Positions 1 through 8,256 are shown, numbered from the stretch's first letter. The stretch: DNA of 12,124 nucleotides from an uncultured Oscillospiraceae bacterium (GCA_934408835.1 CAKRVU010000013.1:1-12124); one strand, 5' to 3'. Translations and numbers: made by a program. Notes: generated by a model not told the origin, from the letters alone.

Positions 1-262
1 CACCTACTGCTTTAAAACCGGCAAAATGAATCACAGAATCAATCTCATTTTCCGAAAAAATTCGTTCTAATGCTTTTTTATTACAGCAATTTTCCTGATA
101 AAACGGAAATTGTTTTTGAGTAAGGGAACCGATTCGTTCAATTACCGCCGCTTTTGCGTTGCTTAAATCGTCGATTATTACAATATCCTCGCCCGAGTGC
201 AGTAACTCTACTGCCGTATGGGAACCGATAAATCCTGCGCCGCCTGTAATTAAAATTGCCAT
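1..262 (-). CDS. galE: UDP-glucose 4-epimerase, N-terminal part (cut by window edge)
   Basis: The reverse strand encodes a protein starting MAILITGGAGFIGSHTAVEL. This is the Rossmann GGxGFIGS NAD-binding motif of extended short-chain dehydrogenases. It is followed by an acidic strand end (VIIDDLSNA) and, near residue 80, VIHFAGFKAVG, the signature of GalE (usually VIHFAGLKAVGES). About 87 residues of an expected ~330 are present; the gene continues past the left edge. GalE interconverts UDP-glucose and UDP-galactose with bound NAD, for galactose use and for cell-envelope sugar precursors. GGAGG lies about 7 nt before the ATG. The gene starts 17 nt after the stop of the upstream kinase-like gene and is probably the last visible member of the same minus-strand string. 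Another nucleotide-sugar epimerase is possible, but the HFAGFKAVG segment favours GalE. Confidence 0.88.
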   Translation of the reverse strand, partial: MAILITGGAGFIGSHTAVELLHSGEDIVIIDDLSNAKAAVIERIGSLTQKQFPFYQENCCNKKALERIFSENEIDSVIHFAGFKAVG

Positions 263-279
263 TTCTATTCCTCCATTTT

Positions 280-1188
280 TTAACGGACGAATTCTACCAG
301 AAGGGAATCGTCGGGAACAAGTTGGGGTGAAAGGGGAGTAAAAGCAGAAAGTGATTGGGAAAGCTTTTGTATTGTTTCCGCATACTGCGCTTGAAATTCT
401 CCTTTTAATAATTCTTCCGCCATGATTCGGTACACCATTGGTTCGTAAATATGCGTTGTGTCCAGCCGGTACTCTGCTCTTGAAAGGTAGGGGATAATAT
501 AATGTCGTTCGCCCGCTAAGACTTCCGACCATAAGTCTAAAGTGTTTGACGCGGTATTTCCTCGGTGATGGTAGTCGCGGATCATTCTTCGAAGAAGTCT
601 TAATTGATGGTGCGTCAGACAAACGCCGTCCTTTCCAAAAAAGTTGGTTTCCACATTGACTGCGACCCGATGCACCAGATCGACAGATGATTCGGGCAGC
701 AAGCGGGGATTGAGCGCATGGATTCCTTCCATCACTAGGCAGCCGCCTTCTGGAATTGCAATCTGGTCATACCGATCCCGCGTTCCCGTTACAAAATCAA
801 AATGCGGTAACTTTGTTCTCCGTTTTTGCAAGAGTTCTTGCATACATTGATGAAGAGTCTCAAGATCCAAAGCGTCTATGGATTCAAAATCAGGTTTCCC
901 ATTAGCTAAGCGCCGGTTTTCTTCCCGGTTTCGATAAAAACAGTCCAGCGATACCATGACCGGCGGAATGCCAACTCGTTCCAGTTCGCGGCACAGCAAG
1001 CGCGCACTCCAAGTCTTTCCCGATGAAGAAGGACCGGCAATCAAAATAATCCGGCGCAAATCGGTATTCTCTTTTACCGCTTTTGCGGCAGTTACCATTT
1101 GACGATGATAAGAGATTTCCGCATAACGAATCAGTTCTTCGGGATCCTCTGCCAACAGGTTTAACGCCTCTACAGTCACGCGATTCAT
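280..1188 (-). CDS. Uridine kinase-like nucleoside kinase (P-loop, phosphoribulokinase/uridine kinase family)
   Basis: This is a 302-aa protein with a Walker A loop at residues 52–59 (GPSSSGKT) after a hydrophobic strand (RIILIA). The sequence VSLDCFYRNREE follows at residues 79–90, matching the uridine kinase 'DxFY' substrate-side motif. VMEGIHALNP is typical of the family's second strand, and a basic segment (RLLRRMIRDYHHRG) is probably the lid. Family members phosphorylate uridine/cytidine or related nucleosides using NTP. Many clostridial relatives are about 550 aa, with TGS-like and ThrRS-like N-terminal domains. This one lacks those and has only about 45 residues before the P-loop, so the substrate is uncertain. 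GGAGG ends 7 nt before the ATG. The start is 12 nt downstream of the hemZ stop, which suggests co-transcription. Confidence 0.8.
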   Translation of the reverse strand: MNRVTVEALNLLAEDPEELIRYAEISYHRQMVTAAKAVKENTDLRRIILIAGPSSSGKTWSARLLCRELERVGIPPVMVSLDCFYRNREENRRLANGKPDFESIDALDLETLHQCMQELLQKRRTKLPHFDFVTGTRDRYDQIAIPEGGCLVMEGIHALNPRLLPESSVDLVHRVAVNVETNFFGKDGVCLTHHQLRLLRRMIRDYHHRGNTASNTLDLWSEVLAGERHYIIPYLSRAEYRLDTTHIYEPMVYRIMAEELLKGEFQAQYAETIQKLSQSLSAFTPLSPQLVPDDSLLVEFVR

Positions 1189-1200
1189 ACGTGTTCCTCC

Positions 1201-2643
1201 TTATATGCACAATGCCTGAAGTTCTTCTGCAATCTGTCTGCGCCGGCATTGCATTTCTTCAAAGCGCTTTTGATATTCCATCGGATACTTATAATCAAAG
1301 ATTCGCACAATCTTTTCCCGTCCGACCAATTTCGTAACACTTCCTGCCCCGCAAGCTAAAACTGTTTGATTTTCCTCCATCACAGCGATATTATAAGGAC
1401 TTTCAGTTCCGGATAAGGCGTATCCCACATTTTCCAAGCCGCTTAGCATACTTTTTTGTCGATAGAGGTAATAGGGATGATAGCCGTGCGATAAAAGCTG
1501 TTCGGTTGCCTTCGATAACATTTCCGCCGCTTCGGTGGAGGAAACGCCCTCCCGGTGAAAATCGGATGAACGCTTGACAGACAGGGCATGAAGGGTTATA
1601 TTCTCCGCTCCCAACTCGATTGCTGTTCCAATGGAATTGGAAAAAAGCTCTGGCGTGTCTTCTGGAAGTCCTGCAATAAAATCCATGTTGATTAGATGGA
1701 ATCCCATTTTTCGTGCAAGGGCATATTGCTCCAATGTCTGTTCAACGGTATGTTTTCGACCAATTGCAGAGAGCACCGAATCGGAAAAGCTTTGAGGATT
1801 AATACAAATTCGATCCACTCCATGGTTACGGAGCACTTTCAGTTTTTCTGGTGTTATGGTGTCCGGACGCCCTGCTTCCACTGTAAATTCTCGCAGTTGT
1901 TTTGGCAAAAACAACCGGTTTACCAAACAAAGCAGCTCATCGAGCTGATCGGCTGTCAAAATAGTTGGGGTTCCCCCTCCTATATAGATGCAATCCAGCT
2001 GCAACTGGTATTGCTTAGCTAGTGTTGCTGTATCGGCAAGCTCCTGATATAACAGAGGAAGATACGAGGCAATCAAATGGCTTTTTTCTCCAATTGCTTG
2101 GGAAACGAAAGAACAATAAAAACATCGTGTAGGGCAAAAAGGAATGGAAATATACAGACTATACCGTTTGGGGTAAAACGGGAGAAGCAGCCTCTTTTGT
2201 GTTTGAGCAGTTTGCAGTGCAAGGGACGCTTTTTGCGGCGAAACAAAAAAACGATTCTTTAATTCTTCCAAAACCTGATCTGGTTTCTTTCCTTCGGACA
2301 GCATCCGGTGCACTCGTTTGACCGGGCGCACTCCGGTTAGGGTTCCCCAGGGGAGCGTTTTTTGGGTAATCTTGCATAACAGTGAATAACAGCCGCTGCA
2401 AATGGCTTCTTGTAACGCTTCTGTCCAATCATTTTGGGAAAGGAAGGTTTGTTGAGCTGCCAAGGTTTTTCCGAATCGACCGATCACCAAAATCTGAGTC
2501 TGCTCATGATAGCTCGTTACATGTGTCAGCAAAAAATTTTCTCCCGGTGACTTTTCTGAAAATCGTTCCAGCGGAAAAAACATTTTTAAAAGGCTTTCCA
2601 CTGCATAACGACTGGAATGTCCAATACATTTTACGCGAATCAT
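1201..2643 (-). CDS. hemZ: HemZ-type coproporphyrinogen dehydrogenase (radical SAM)
   Basis: This is a 480-aa radical SAM protein. The Fe-S motif CPTRCFYC (C170, C174, C177) lies in YISIPFCPTRCFYCSF. It is followed by YIGGGTPTIL (~220–230, SAM-binding GGGTP), then FTVEAGRPDTI, RICINPQSF and NMDFIAGLPED, all typical of the HemN/HemZ family. The N-terminal ~160 residues, including GTLTGVRPVKRVH, match the extra domain of HemZ, and the length is near the ~500 aa of Bacillus HemZ. The proposed role is oxygen-independent conversion of coproporphyrinogen III to protoporphyrinogen IX. HemN-like proteins also include heme chaperones, so the reaction is inferred. The reading frame is open for 77 more codons upstream (to 2874), but that part lies inside the MBL gene. 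I chose the ATG at 2643 because it overlaps the MBL stop as ATGA and begins the family-like sequence MIRVKCIGHS. No other heme gene is in view. Confidence 0.87.
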   Translation of the reverse strand: MIRVKCIGHSSRYAVESLLKMFFPLERFSEKSPGENFLLTHVTSYHEQTQILVIGRFGKTLAAQQTFLSQNDWTEALQEAICSGCYSLLCKITQKTLPWGTLTGVRPVKRVHRMLSEGKKPDQVLEELKNRFFVSPQKASLALQTAQTQKRLLLPFYPKRYSLYISIPFCPTRCFYCSFVSQAIGEKSHLIASYLPLLYQELADTATLAKQYQLQLDCIYIGGGTPTILTADQLDELLCLVNRLFLPKQLREFTVEAGRPDTITPEKLKVLRNHGVDRICINPQSFSDSVLSAIGRKHTVEQTLEQYALARKMGFHLINMDFIAGLPEDTPELFSNSIGTAIELGAENITLHALSVKRSSDFHREGVSSTEAAEMLSKATEQLLSHGYHPYYLYRQKSMLSGLENVGYALSGTESPYNIAVMEENQTVLACGAGSVTKLVGREKIVRIFDYKYPMEYQKRFEEMQCRRRQIAEELQALCI

Positions 2644-3287
2644 ATTCCACAGTTCCCAAAAGAAGAAAGGTACGGGTTTTCCTTCTTTTCCCGCGAGAGG
2701 GTAGAAGAAGGGCCGTGACCGGGCAGGATTTGGTATTCTCCGGGTAGCAGGTACAGTCGTTCGAGTGATTTGCGCATGTCGGCAGGGTTTCCTCCATAAC
2801 AATCCATACGCCCGATTTCTCCAGCAAATAGCGTGTCTCCTGAAAACAAAAACGAATGAATCAAGAAGGCGCAACCGCCTCGTGTGTGACCAGGAGTGTG
2901 AAGAACGGTAAAGGCGTCATCGCCAAACGGAATTTGATCGCCATCGGAAATGGGGGTTGGTGTTGGCATTGAGCCAGAAATTGAAAGTCCGAAGGCTTTA
3001 GAAAGTCCGAAGGCTTTAGAAAGATTTTTTTCCTCATCGGTAAGCATCGGGATGTCTTCTTTGTGTAAAAAAAGCGTTGGATTGCCCAACTCCGGTAAAC
3101 CATAGATGTGGTCAAAATGCGCATGAGTTAGTAAGACCATGGAGAGGGTGGCGTTTTCCTGTGAAATTCGGTTTAAAATAGAAGCGCCCTCTCCACCGGG
3201 ATCGATTACGGCAGCGTTTCCCTTTTCGTCCAATACAATATAACAATTGGTTGGTAAGGGACCAACCTTCATAGTGATAATTTTCAT
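2640..3287 (-). CDS. Metallo-beta-lactamase-fold hydrolase (glyoxalase II-like)
   Basis: This 215-aa cytosolic protein has the full metal ligand set of the MBL fold: THAHFDH at 54–60, TPGHT (H134), SGDTLF (D151) and LPGHG (H191). The start MKIITMKVGPLPTNCYIV is characteristic of the small glyoxalase II-like hydrolases (YcbL/YqgX type) that hydrolyse thioesters such as S-lactoylglutathione or other acyl-thiols. The true substrate here is unknown, and clostridia usually lack glutathione. Residues 90–101 are an exact hexapeptide duplication (SKAFGL twice) encoded by an 18-bp tandem repeat. GGGAG precedes the ATG by about 6 nt. The stop overlaps the hemZ start (ATGA). An MBL hydrolase after dtd and before hemZ is a recurring arrangement in Clostridia. 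Confidence 0.9.
   Translation of the reverse strand: MKIITMKVGPLPTNCYIVLDEKGNAAVIDPGGEGASILNRISQENATLSMVLLTHAHFDHIYGLPELGNPTLFLHKEDIPMLTDEEKNLSKAFGLSKAFGLSISGSMPTPTPISDGDQIPFGDDAFTVLHTPGHTRGGCAFLIHSFLFSGDTLFAGEIGRMDCYGGNPADMRKSLERLYLLPGEYQILPGHGPSSTLSREKKENPYLSSFGNCGI
2983..3023. repeat. 18-bp direct tandem duplication inside the MBL hydrolase gene
   Basis: The plus-strand unit GAAAGTCCGAAGGCTTTA occurs at 2983–3000 and again, without mismatch, at 3001–3018. A partial third copy (GAAAG) lies at 3019–3023. Because 18 is a multiple of three, the duplication adds six codons and keeps the frame. Perfect identity suggests a recent slippage event. Confidence 0.97.
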
Positions 3288-3299
3288 ATTTTTCTCCCT

Positions 3300-3743
3300 T
3301 CACTGACGGCTATCCAGAAACAAGGTAAACGGTCCGTCGTTTTGCAAAGCGACTTTCATTGAGGCGCCAAATTGCCCAAGCGCTACAGAAAAGCCCTTTT
3401 GGCGAAACCGCTCCGCCATTTCCAAATAAAGCTGTTCGGCTCTTTTGGGGTCTGCTGCCATAGTGAAAGAAGGGCGCCTTCCTTTCTTCCAATCGGCATA
3501 GAGGGTGAAATTGGATACAAGTAAAATAGAACCGTTTACCTCTGCAAGATGATAATGCAGTTTGCCTGATTCATTTGGAAAGACCCGAAGCGTTCCTATT
3601 TTATCACAAAGGAACTCAATGTCTTTGGAGGTGTCTTCTACGCCCACTCCAAGGAGGAGAAGGAACCCTTGATTGATATGCGCGATTTGATTTCCGTCCA
3701 CTTCAACAGCGGCGGAACGGACTCTTTGCAATACAACTCTCAT
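3300..3743 (-). CDS. dtd: D-aminoacyl-tRNA deacylase
   Basis: This 147-aa protein matches the DTD family along its whole length: MRVVLQRVRSAAVEVDG at the start, GVEDT (~35–38), LRVFPNE (52–58), the active-site strand SNFTLYADWKKGRRPSF (77–93) and the C-terminal GASMKVALQNDGPFT. The last contains the Gly-Pro pair (G137–P138) that forms the chirality-selective pocket. DTD hydrolyses the ester of D-amino acids (and glycine) mischarged on tRNA, recycling the tRNA and protecting translation. The usual SQxT motif reads SNFT here (N78). The ATG is separated from the rel stop by one base (TGA-C-ATG), so translation is probably coupled. rel–dtd adjacency is classical in Firmicutes. Confidence 0.96.
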   Translation of the reverse strand: MRVVLQRVRSAAVEVDGNQIAHINQGFLLLLGVGVEDTSKDIEFLCDKIGTLRVFPNESGKLHYHLAEVNGSILLVSNFTLYADWKKGRRPSFTMAADPKRAEQLYLEMAERFRQKGFSVALGQFGASMKVALQNDGPFTLFLDSRQ

Positions 3744-3744
3744 G

Positions 3745-5910
3745 TCAACGCCCCGATCGCTCTACTGAAATAACACCCGGAATTTTGCGAAGCTTTTGAA
3801 TAATGTTTTTGAACTGTTCCATGCCGGCAATCCCAATGGACGCGATAATATCTGCGTTTCCGTTTTTGAGAGTTCTCGCGTTAATTTCATGAATTGGCAC
3901 ATGAAAATTAGAAAGAGTAATACTGATATCGGCAAGGATTCCTGTGCGGTTTTCAGTGATAATATCCAGCGTAGACCGGTAGCTTGTCGGGGTATCCTTT
4001 TCCCAACGTACTGAAATATAGCGGTCCATCTGCGTTGGATCTTGCATGTCGCTGATGACGTTTGGACAATCCTGTTTATGAACAGAAACGCCGTGCCCGC
4101 GGGTGATAAAACCGATAATCTCGTCTCCCGGAAGCGGATTGCAGCATTTGGCAAATTTTACAAGACATTGGTCAATCCCTTCGACCACCACGCCGTTGGA
4201 AGACTTGTATTCCTTGAGCGGTGTAGAGACGGTTTGCTTTTCGTCCTTTTTAATTTGTTTGATATAATCTTCTCGAATCCGCGGAATAATTTTGGATAGG
4301 ATAATTCCGCCATAGCCGATTGCGGCATAAAAATCATCTACTGAGTCGCAATGCTGTCTTCGGGAAATGGACTCGATAAATTCTTTCATTTGCTCTTCCG
4401 GTAAATGGATTTTATTTCGGCGGAATTCCCGTTCTAATTCAGCCCGTCCTTCGGAAATATTTTCGTCCCTGCGTTCTTTTTTAAACCAGGTTCTAATTTT
4501 GTTTCGCGCTTCGCTTGTTTTTACTACTTTCAGCCATCCGCGGCTGGGACCGTGCGTTTGAGACTTGGTGGTAATAATTTCCACCACCTGACCGGTTTGC
4601 AACTGTGTTTCAATCGGAACGATTCGACCGTCAATTTTACCCCCGATCATCCGATTGCCAACTGCTGAATGAATCGCATACGCAAAATCAATGACCGTAG
4701 AACCTAAGGGGAGGGTTTTCACGTCCCCGTTTGGCGTAAAGACAAATACCTCTTCGGGACCGAAATCATTTTTAATGGAATCCATTAAGTCCTCAGCGTT
4801 GTCCGAATCCTGCTGATTTTCAATCATTTTTCGAATCCAGGCAAGACGTTCTTCAAAGTGATCTTTTCCCTGGATTCCCTCTTTATATTTCCAGTGCGCG
4901 GCGATTCCGTACTCCGCTGTATAGTGCATTTCCCAGGTGCGAATCTGAATTTCAAACGGGATTCCTTCAGAGGCAATTACCGTTGTGTGCAGCGATTGGT
5001 ACATGTTCGGCTTGGGGGTAGAAATATAATCTTTAAACCTGTTTGGCAACGGCGTGAACAGATCGTGGATAGCCCCTAAAATATTGTAGCATTCCACCAC
5101 GCTGTTGACGATAATGCGGATGGCGTAAATATCAAAGATTTCATCCCAACCGCGCCCGGAGATATATACCTTTCGGTAAATTCCATAATTGCTTTTCATG
5201 CGACCGACAATATGCGCATGAATTCCGTAATCGTCCAAGCGTGCGGCAATTTTTTGTTGAATGTATTCAATATAACTTGATTTATTAAATTCCCGTTCTT
5301 TTAAATTTTTTTGAATTTCCTGATAGGCAATGGGGTCCAAATACTGAAGCGCAAGATCTTCTAATTCATCCTTCACAGCATGAATACCGAGCCGGTGCGC
5401 CAAAGGAGCGTACACCTCCATCGTTTCGAGCGCTTTGTCTCGTTGCTTTTGCTCCGGTTGGAATTCCAACGTTCTCATATTGTGCAGGCGATCGGCCAGC
5501 TTGATAATAATAACGCGAATATCCTGCGACATGGCTAAAAGCATTTTCCGAATGTTTTCTGCTTGTTGCTGTTCTTTAGTCGACAGGGGAATACGCCCTA
5601 ATTTCGTAACGCCATCCACTAAAAGCGCAACAACGTTTCCGAATTGTGCTGCAATCTCGCTTTTGGAAACATTGGTATCTTCCACAACGTCGTGCAACAG
5701 CGCCGCCACAATGGAGTCGCTATCCATTCCCATATCCAGCAGTATCATGGCGACTGCAATGGGATGAGTGACATATGGTTCGCCGGATAGCCGCATTTGA
5801 CCTCCGTGCGCGCTTGCAGCCAACTGATATGCCCGGTCAATTTTTTCCAGATCGTAATTGTGACCGCTTGCAGCAATCTGTTTCTTCAAATCTTCAATGG
5901 TTACGCTCAT
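3745..5910 (-). CDS. rel: Bifunctional (p)ppGpp synthetase/hydrolase (long RelA/SpoT homologue)
   Basis: A 721-aa cytosolic stringent-response enzyme with complete long-RSH architecture. The N-terminal HD hydrolase has H49 (YVTHP) and HDVVEDT (73–79), then KLADRLHNMRTL. The synthetase region is about 230–340, with RFKDYIS, KPNMYQSLHTTV (300–311) and EIQIRT (320–325). The TGS domain spans about 387–447 (VFVFTPNGDVKTLP...). The helical region carries SRGWLKVVKTSEARNKIR, followed by a zinc-finger-like segment with C589–C590 and HKQDC, and a C-terminal ACT domain (~645–721). It makes pppGpp/ppGpp from GTP/GDP and ATP on starved ribosomes and degrades it to pyrophosphate. Both active sites look intact. 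I chose the ATG at 5910, preceded by AGGAG at 8-nt spacing and overlapping the recJ stop as ATGA, over an in-frame ATG ten codons upstream. Confidence 0.97.
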   Translation of the reverse strand: MSVTIEDLKKQIAASGHNYDLEKIDRAYQLAASAHGGQMRLSGEPYVTHPIAVAMILLDMGMDSDSIVAALLHDVVEDTNVSKSEIAAQFGNVVALLVDGVTKLGRIPLSTKEQQQAENIRKMLLAMSQDIRVIIIKLADRLHNMRTLEFQPEQKQRDKALETMEVYAPLAHRLGIHAVKDELEDLALQYLDPIAYQEIQKNLKEREFNKSSYIEYIQQKIAARLDDYGIHAHIVGRMKSNYGIYRKVYISGRGWDEIFDIYAIRIIVNSVVECYNILGAIHDLFTPLPNRFKDYISTPKPNMYQSLHTTVIASEGIPFEIQIRTWEMHYTAEYGIAAHWKYKEGIQGKDHFEERLAWIRKMIENQQDSDNAEDLMDSIKNDFGPEEVFVFTPNGDVKTLPLGSTVIDFAYAIHSAVGNRMIGGKIDGRIVPIETQLQTGQVVEIITTKSQTHGPSRGWLKVVKTSEARNKIRTWFKKERRDENISEGRAELEREFRRNKIHLPEEQMKEFIESISRRQHCDSVDDFYAAIGYGGIILSKIIPRIREDYIKQIKKDEKQTVSTPLKEYKSSNGVVVEGIDQCLVKFAKCCNPLPGDEIIGFITRGHGVSVHKQDCPNVISDMQDPTQMDRYISVRWEKDTPTSYRSTLDIITENRTGILADISITLSNFHVPIHEINARTLKNGNADIIASIGIAGMEQFKNIIQKLRKIPGVISVERSGR

Positions 5911-7958
5911 TCCACTTTCTCCTTTTGCTGCTGCGCCCATTTTTGTAAGATTTGCAGCAACGGTGTTTCTTGCAGCTGCAATTTGGGCGGATGTTCGGTT
6001 ATTTCCATTTTTCTGGTCTGTTCATCTATATTCAATAATCCACCTTGACGCATGACCTCTAAGATAACGCAAAGTTTACAGTAATTGATTTCGTTTGGAA
6101 CAAGCAGGAGATACAGTTCTTCCGCCAATCCATAAAACACCTTTTTGGTCTGTAAAAATCGGTATACGACAGCAAACTCTGAGCGGGTAGGGGAAGACGC
6201 CAGCGCTGTCTTTGGCGGCAGAGAGTTCCCGCGCATCAGAGCGTCGAAAGCGAGCGACGCAATGAGTGTTTGTTTCTGTAAAAACTGGGCTGGGCGCAAT
6301 TCCACAATATGAATGTTGACTTGATCTTTGCCTTGATAATGATTGCACTCAAGGCGAACCAGCAAATGAAATAGTTGCCCGGTGCGATAATAAAACCGCG
6401 CCTGTTCCATACCGAAATAAACGGCGCTGATAAATTGATTGTCGATATAAAATTTCAAACGCAAATGCTTTCCGCCGGAAAGGGGGATGATTTCATCTAG
6501 GCGAGCTTGCTGTAATAGAAATACTGGTTGTTCATTTCCGTGCCCGAAGGGAGCAAGGGAGTTTATTTCCTTGAATCGTTCCAAAGTGATTTCGGAAGGC
6601 TTGATTGTCCGATCAATGAACAGCGGGTAGAAGGTTGGAGGTTGAGAAGCGGCATAGGCATTGACGCGTTTGGAAAATTCCGGAAGGTCTTTCGTTTTAA
6701 TGGTAAGTCCGGCTGCCAATTTGTGTCCGCCGAACCGCAACAGAAGGTCTTCACAGCTGGCAATTGCTTCATAAATCGAAAAATCGCCTAAGCTTCTGGC
6801 GGAGCCGGTGGCAACCTCGCCGTCAATCGAAAAAACGATAGAGGGTTTTCCAAACTGTTCAGTCAATCGGGCTGCAGTGACGCCGATTACACCGGATGAC
6901 CATCCTTCTTTTCCAACAATTAAGACTTGAGCGTGAGCCTGCGCTGGAGACACCCATAATTGTTCGAGCGCTTCTTTTCGAATAGACTGTTCCAACTCCT
7001 GTCTTTTTTCGTTGCATTGACAAAGCTCTTTTGCCAGTGCTTGAGCCTCTTCTTGGTCTTCGGCAATCAGCAGAGAAAATGCTTTATTTGCACAACCTAG
7101 ACGTCCTGCGGCGTTGATTCGCGGCACAAGACCAAATAGGACGCTTCCTGTTTCCTGTGGGTTTTTCAGTTTTGTTTCTGAAAGAAGCGCGCGCAATCCC
7201 AAATTGTCAGTAAAAGACAAAAGTCGCAGCCCCCGCTGCACCAATAATCGGTTTTCACCGACCAGTGGCATAACGTCGCCTAAAGTGGCAATTGCCGCCA
7301 AATCTCCGGCAAAGTCGAATACCGTGTCGTAATCTCCGTCTTCCAGTGCAGCAACCAACTTAAAGGCAATGCCGGCTCCGCACATATTTTTAAAACGAGA
7401 AGGGCAATCCTCACGGTGCGGATTGACAACCGCTACAGCTTGCGGAAGTCTATCGGATAATAAATGGTGGTCGGTGACGATCAAATCCACTCCAAGTTCT
7501 TCTAGATAATCGGCTTCTTCTAAAGCAGAAATGCCATTATCCACTGTAATCAACAAGTCTGTTCCCTTTGCAACCAGATCGTCAATGACAGTGCGATTGA
7601 GTCCGTAGCCGCCTTTATTTCGTTCGGGAGTATATCCGGTAACATGTGCGCCGACAGACAAAAGATAGGTATATAAAATCGCGGTGGCGCAAACGCCATC
7701 GCAATCATAATCACCGTAGATTACAATGGATTCTTCCTCTTCCAAAGCTTTACGAATCCGAAAAACAGCTGTCTCCATATCAGCTAACATAAATGGATCT
7801 TCTAAAGCTCTGGTTCCAAAATCCGCAGTCAAATCCTCTTTCGTTTTCCCTCTCGCTGCCAGAATTTGACAAACGCTGTCCGGAAAATCAAACGCTTTTT
7901 TCAGTTCTTCCTCCTGCTGAGGAGAAGGTTTTCGCAATTGCCATTTGGTAAACGCCAT
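5907..7958 (-). CDS. recJ: Single-stranded-DNA-specific 5'-3' exonuclease RecJ
   Basis: This 683-aa DHH-family nuclease has its motifs in order: YGDYDCDG (81–88, usually DYDADG), ITVDNG (137–142), VTDHH (161–165), CGAGIAFKL (193–201), TLGDVMPL (225–232), RINAAGRLG (280–288) and the DHHA1-domain motif GGHKLAAG (410–417). An OB-like region with APFGHGNEQPVF follows, then a C-terminal extension of ~120 residues as in other Firmicutes RecJ proteins. RecJ degrades 5' single-stranded ends in recombinational repair, mismatch repair and fork processing with Mn/Mg. The strong site AGGAAGGA lies about 6 nt before the ATG. It is the first gene of the minus-strand operon and is preceded by a good promoter. 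The Cys in DYDCDG replaces a non-ligand residue, so activity is expected. Confidence 0.96.
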   Translation of the reverse strand: MAFTKWQLRKPSPQQEEELKKAFDFPDSVCQILAARGKTKEDLTADFGTRALEDPFMLADMETAVFRIRKALEEEESIVIYGDYDCDGVCATAILYTYLLSVGAHVTGYTPERNKGGYGLNRTVIDDLVAKGTDLLITVDNGISALEEADYLEELGVDLIVTDHHLLSDRLPQAVAVVNPHREDCPSRFKNMCGAGIAFKLVAALEDGDYDTVFDFAGDLAAIATLGDVMPLVGENRLLVQRGLRLLSFTDNLGLRALLSETKLKNPQETGSVLFGLVPRINAAGRLGCANKAFSLLIAEDQEEAQALAKELCQCNEKRQELEQSIRKEALEQLWVSPAQAHAQVLIVGKEGWSSGVIGVTAARLTEQFGKPSIVFSIDGEVATGSARSLGDFSIYEAIASCEDLLLRFGGHKLAAGLTIKTKDLPEFSKRVNAYAASQPPTFYPLFIDRTIKPSEITLERFKEINSLAPFGHGNEQPVFLLQQARLDEIIPLSGGKHLRLKFYIDNQFISAVYFGMEQARFYYRTGQLFHLLVRLECNHYQGKDQVNIHIVELRPAQFLQKQTLIASLAFDALMRGNSLPPKTALASSPTRSEFAVVYRFLQTKKVFYGLAEELYLLLVPNEINYCKLCVILEVMRQGGLLNIDEQTRKMEITEHPPKLQLQETPLLQILQKWAQQQKEKVE

Positions 7959-8062
7959 TTTTAAATCCTTCCTGATATATTACCGTTTTTTGTCCTGACA
8001 ATCCATATTGTAATTCTTTTTAGTTACAGTGTATTCTTATGAAACAGAACATTTTATAATTT

Positions 8063-8091
8063 AGTATAACGCCGTTTTTTGCTATTGTCAA
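8063..8091 (-). promoter_or_regulatory. Sigma-A-type promoter of the recJ–rel–dtd operon
   Basis: On the minus strand, TTGACA (8091–8086, six of six consensus bases) is separated by exactly 17 nt from TATACT (8068–8063). The predicted transcription start near 8056 leaves a leader of about 98 nt before the recJ ATG. The leader contains a short inverted repeat (TTGTC/GACAA arms, 7990–8001) but no recognisable riboswitch. Confidence 0.85.
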
Positions 8092-8169
8092 CAAGAAACA
8101 AAAACTCTTCCGAGATAATTTTATCCTGCAAATGGCGACCGACAGAGTAAGAGACTTATCCAAAACGAA

Positions 8170-8198
8170 CCCCTTTTTACAGTTTACCATGAAAGGGG
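8170..8198. repeat. Inverted repeat, 7-bp arms, 15-nt loop
   Basis: CCCCTTT at 8170–8176 pairs perfectly with AAAGGGG at 8192–8198. No T-run follows on either strand, so this is not a standard intrinsic terminator. It lies upstream of both predicted transcription starts and its role is unknown. Confidence 0.5.
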
Positions 8199-8256
8199 AA
8201 ATTGCAATCGAACCAGAAGGAATCTGTTTTTAGTTGCCTAGAAGCGGCGTTTGAGT

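Noticed and set aside
2644..2874. In-frame 77-codon N-terminal extension of hemZ
   Set aside because: It lies wholly inside the MBL hydrolase gene, has no ribosome binding site and does not resemble HemZ. The ATGA junction at 2640–2643 fixes a better start.
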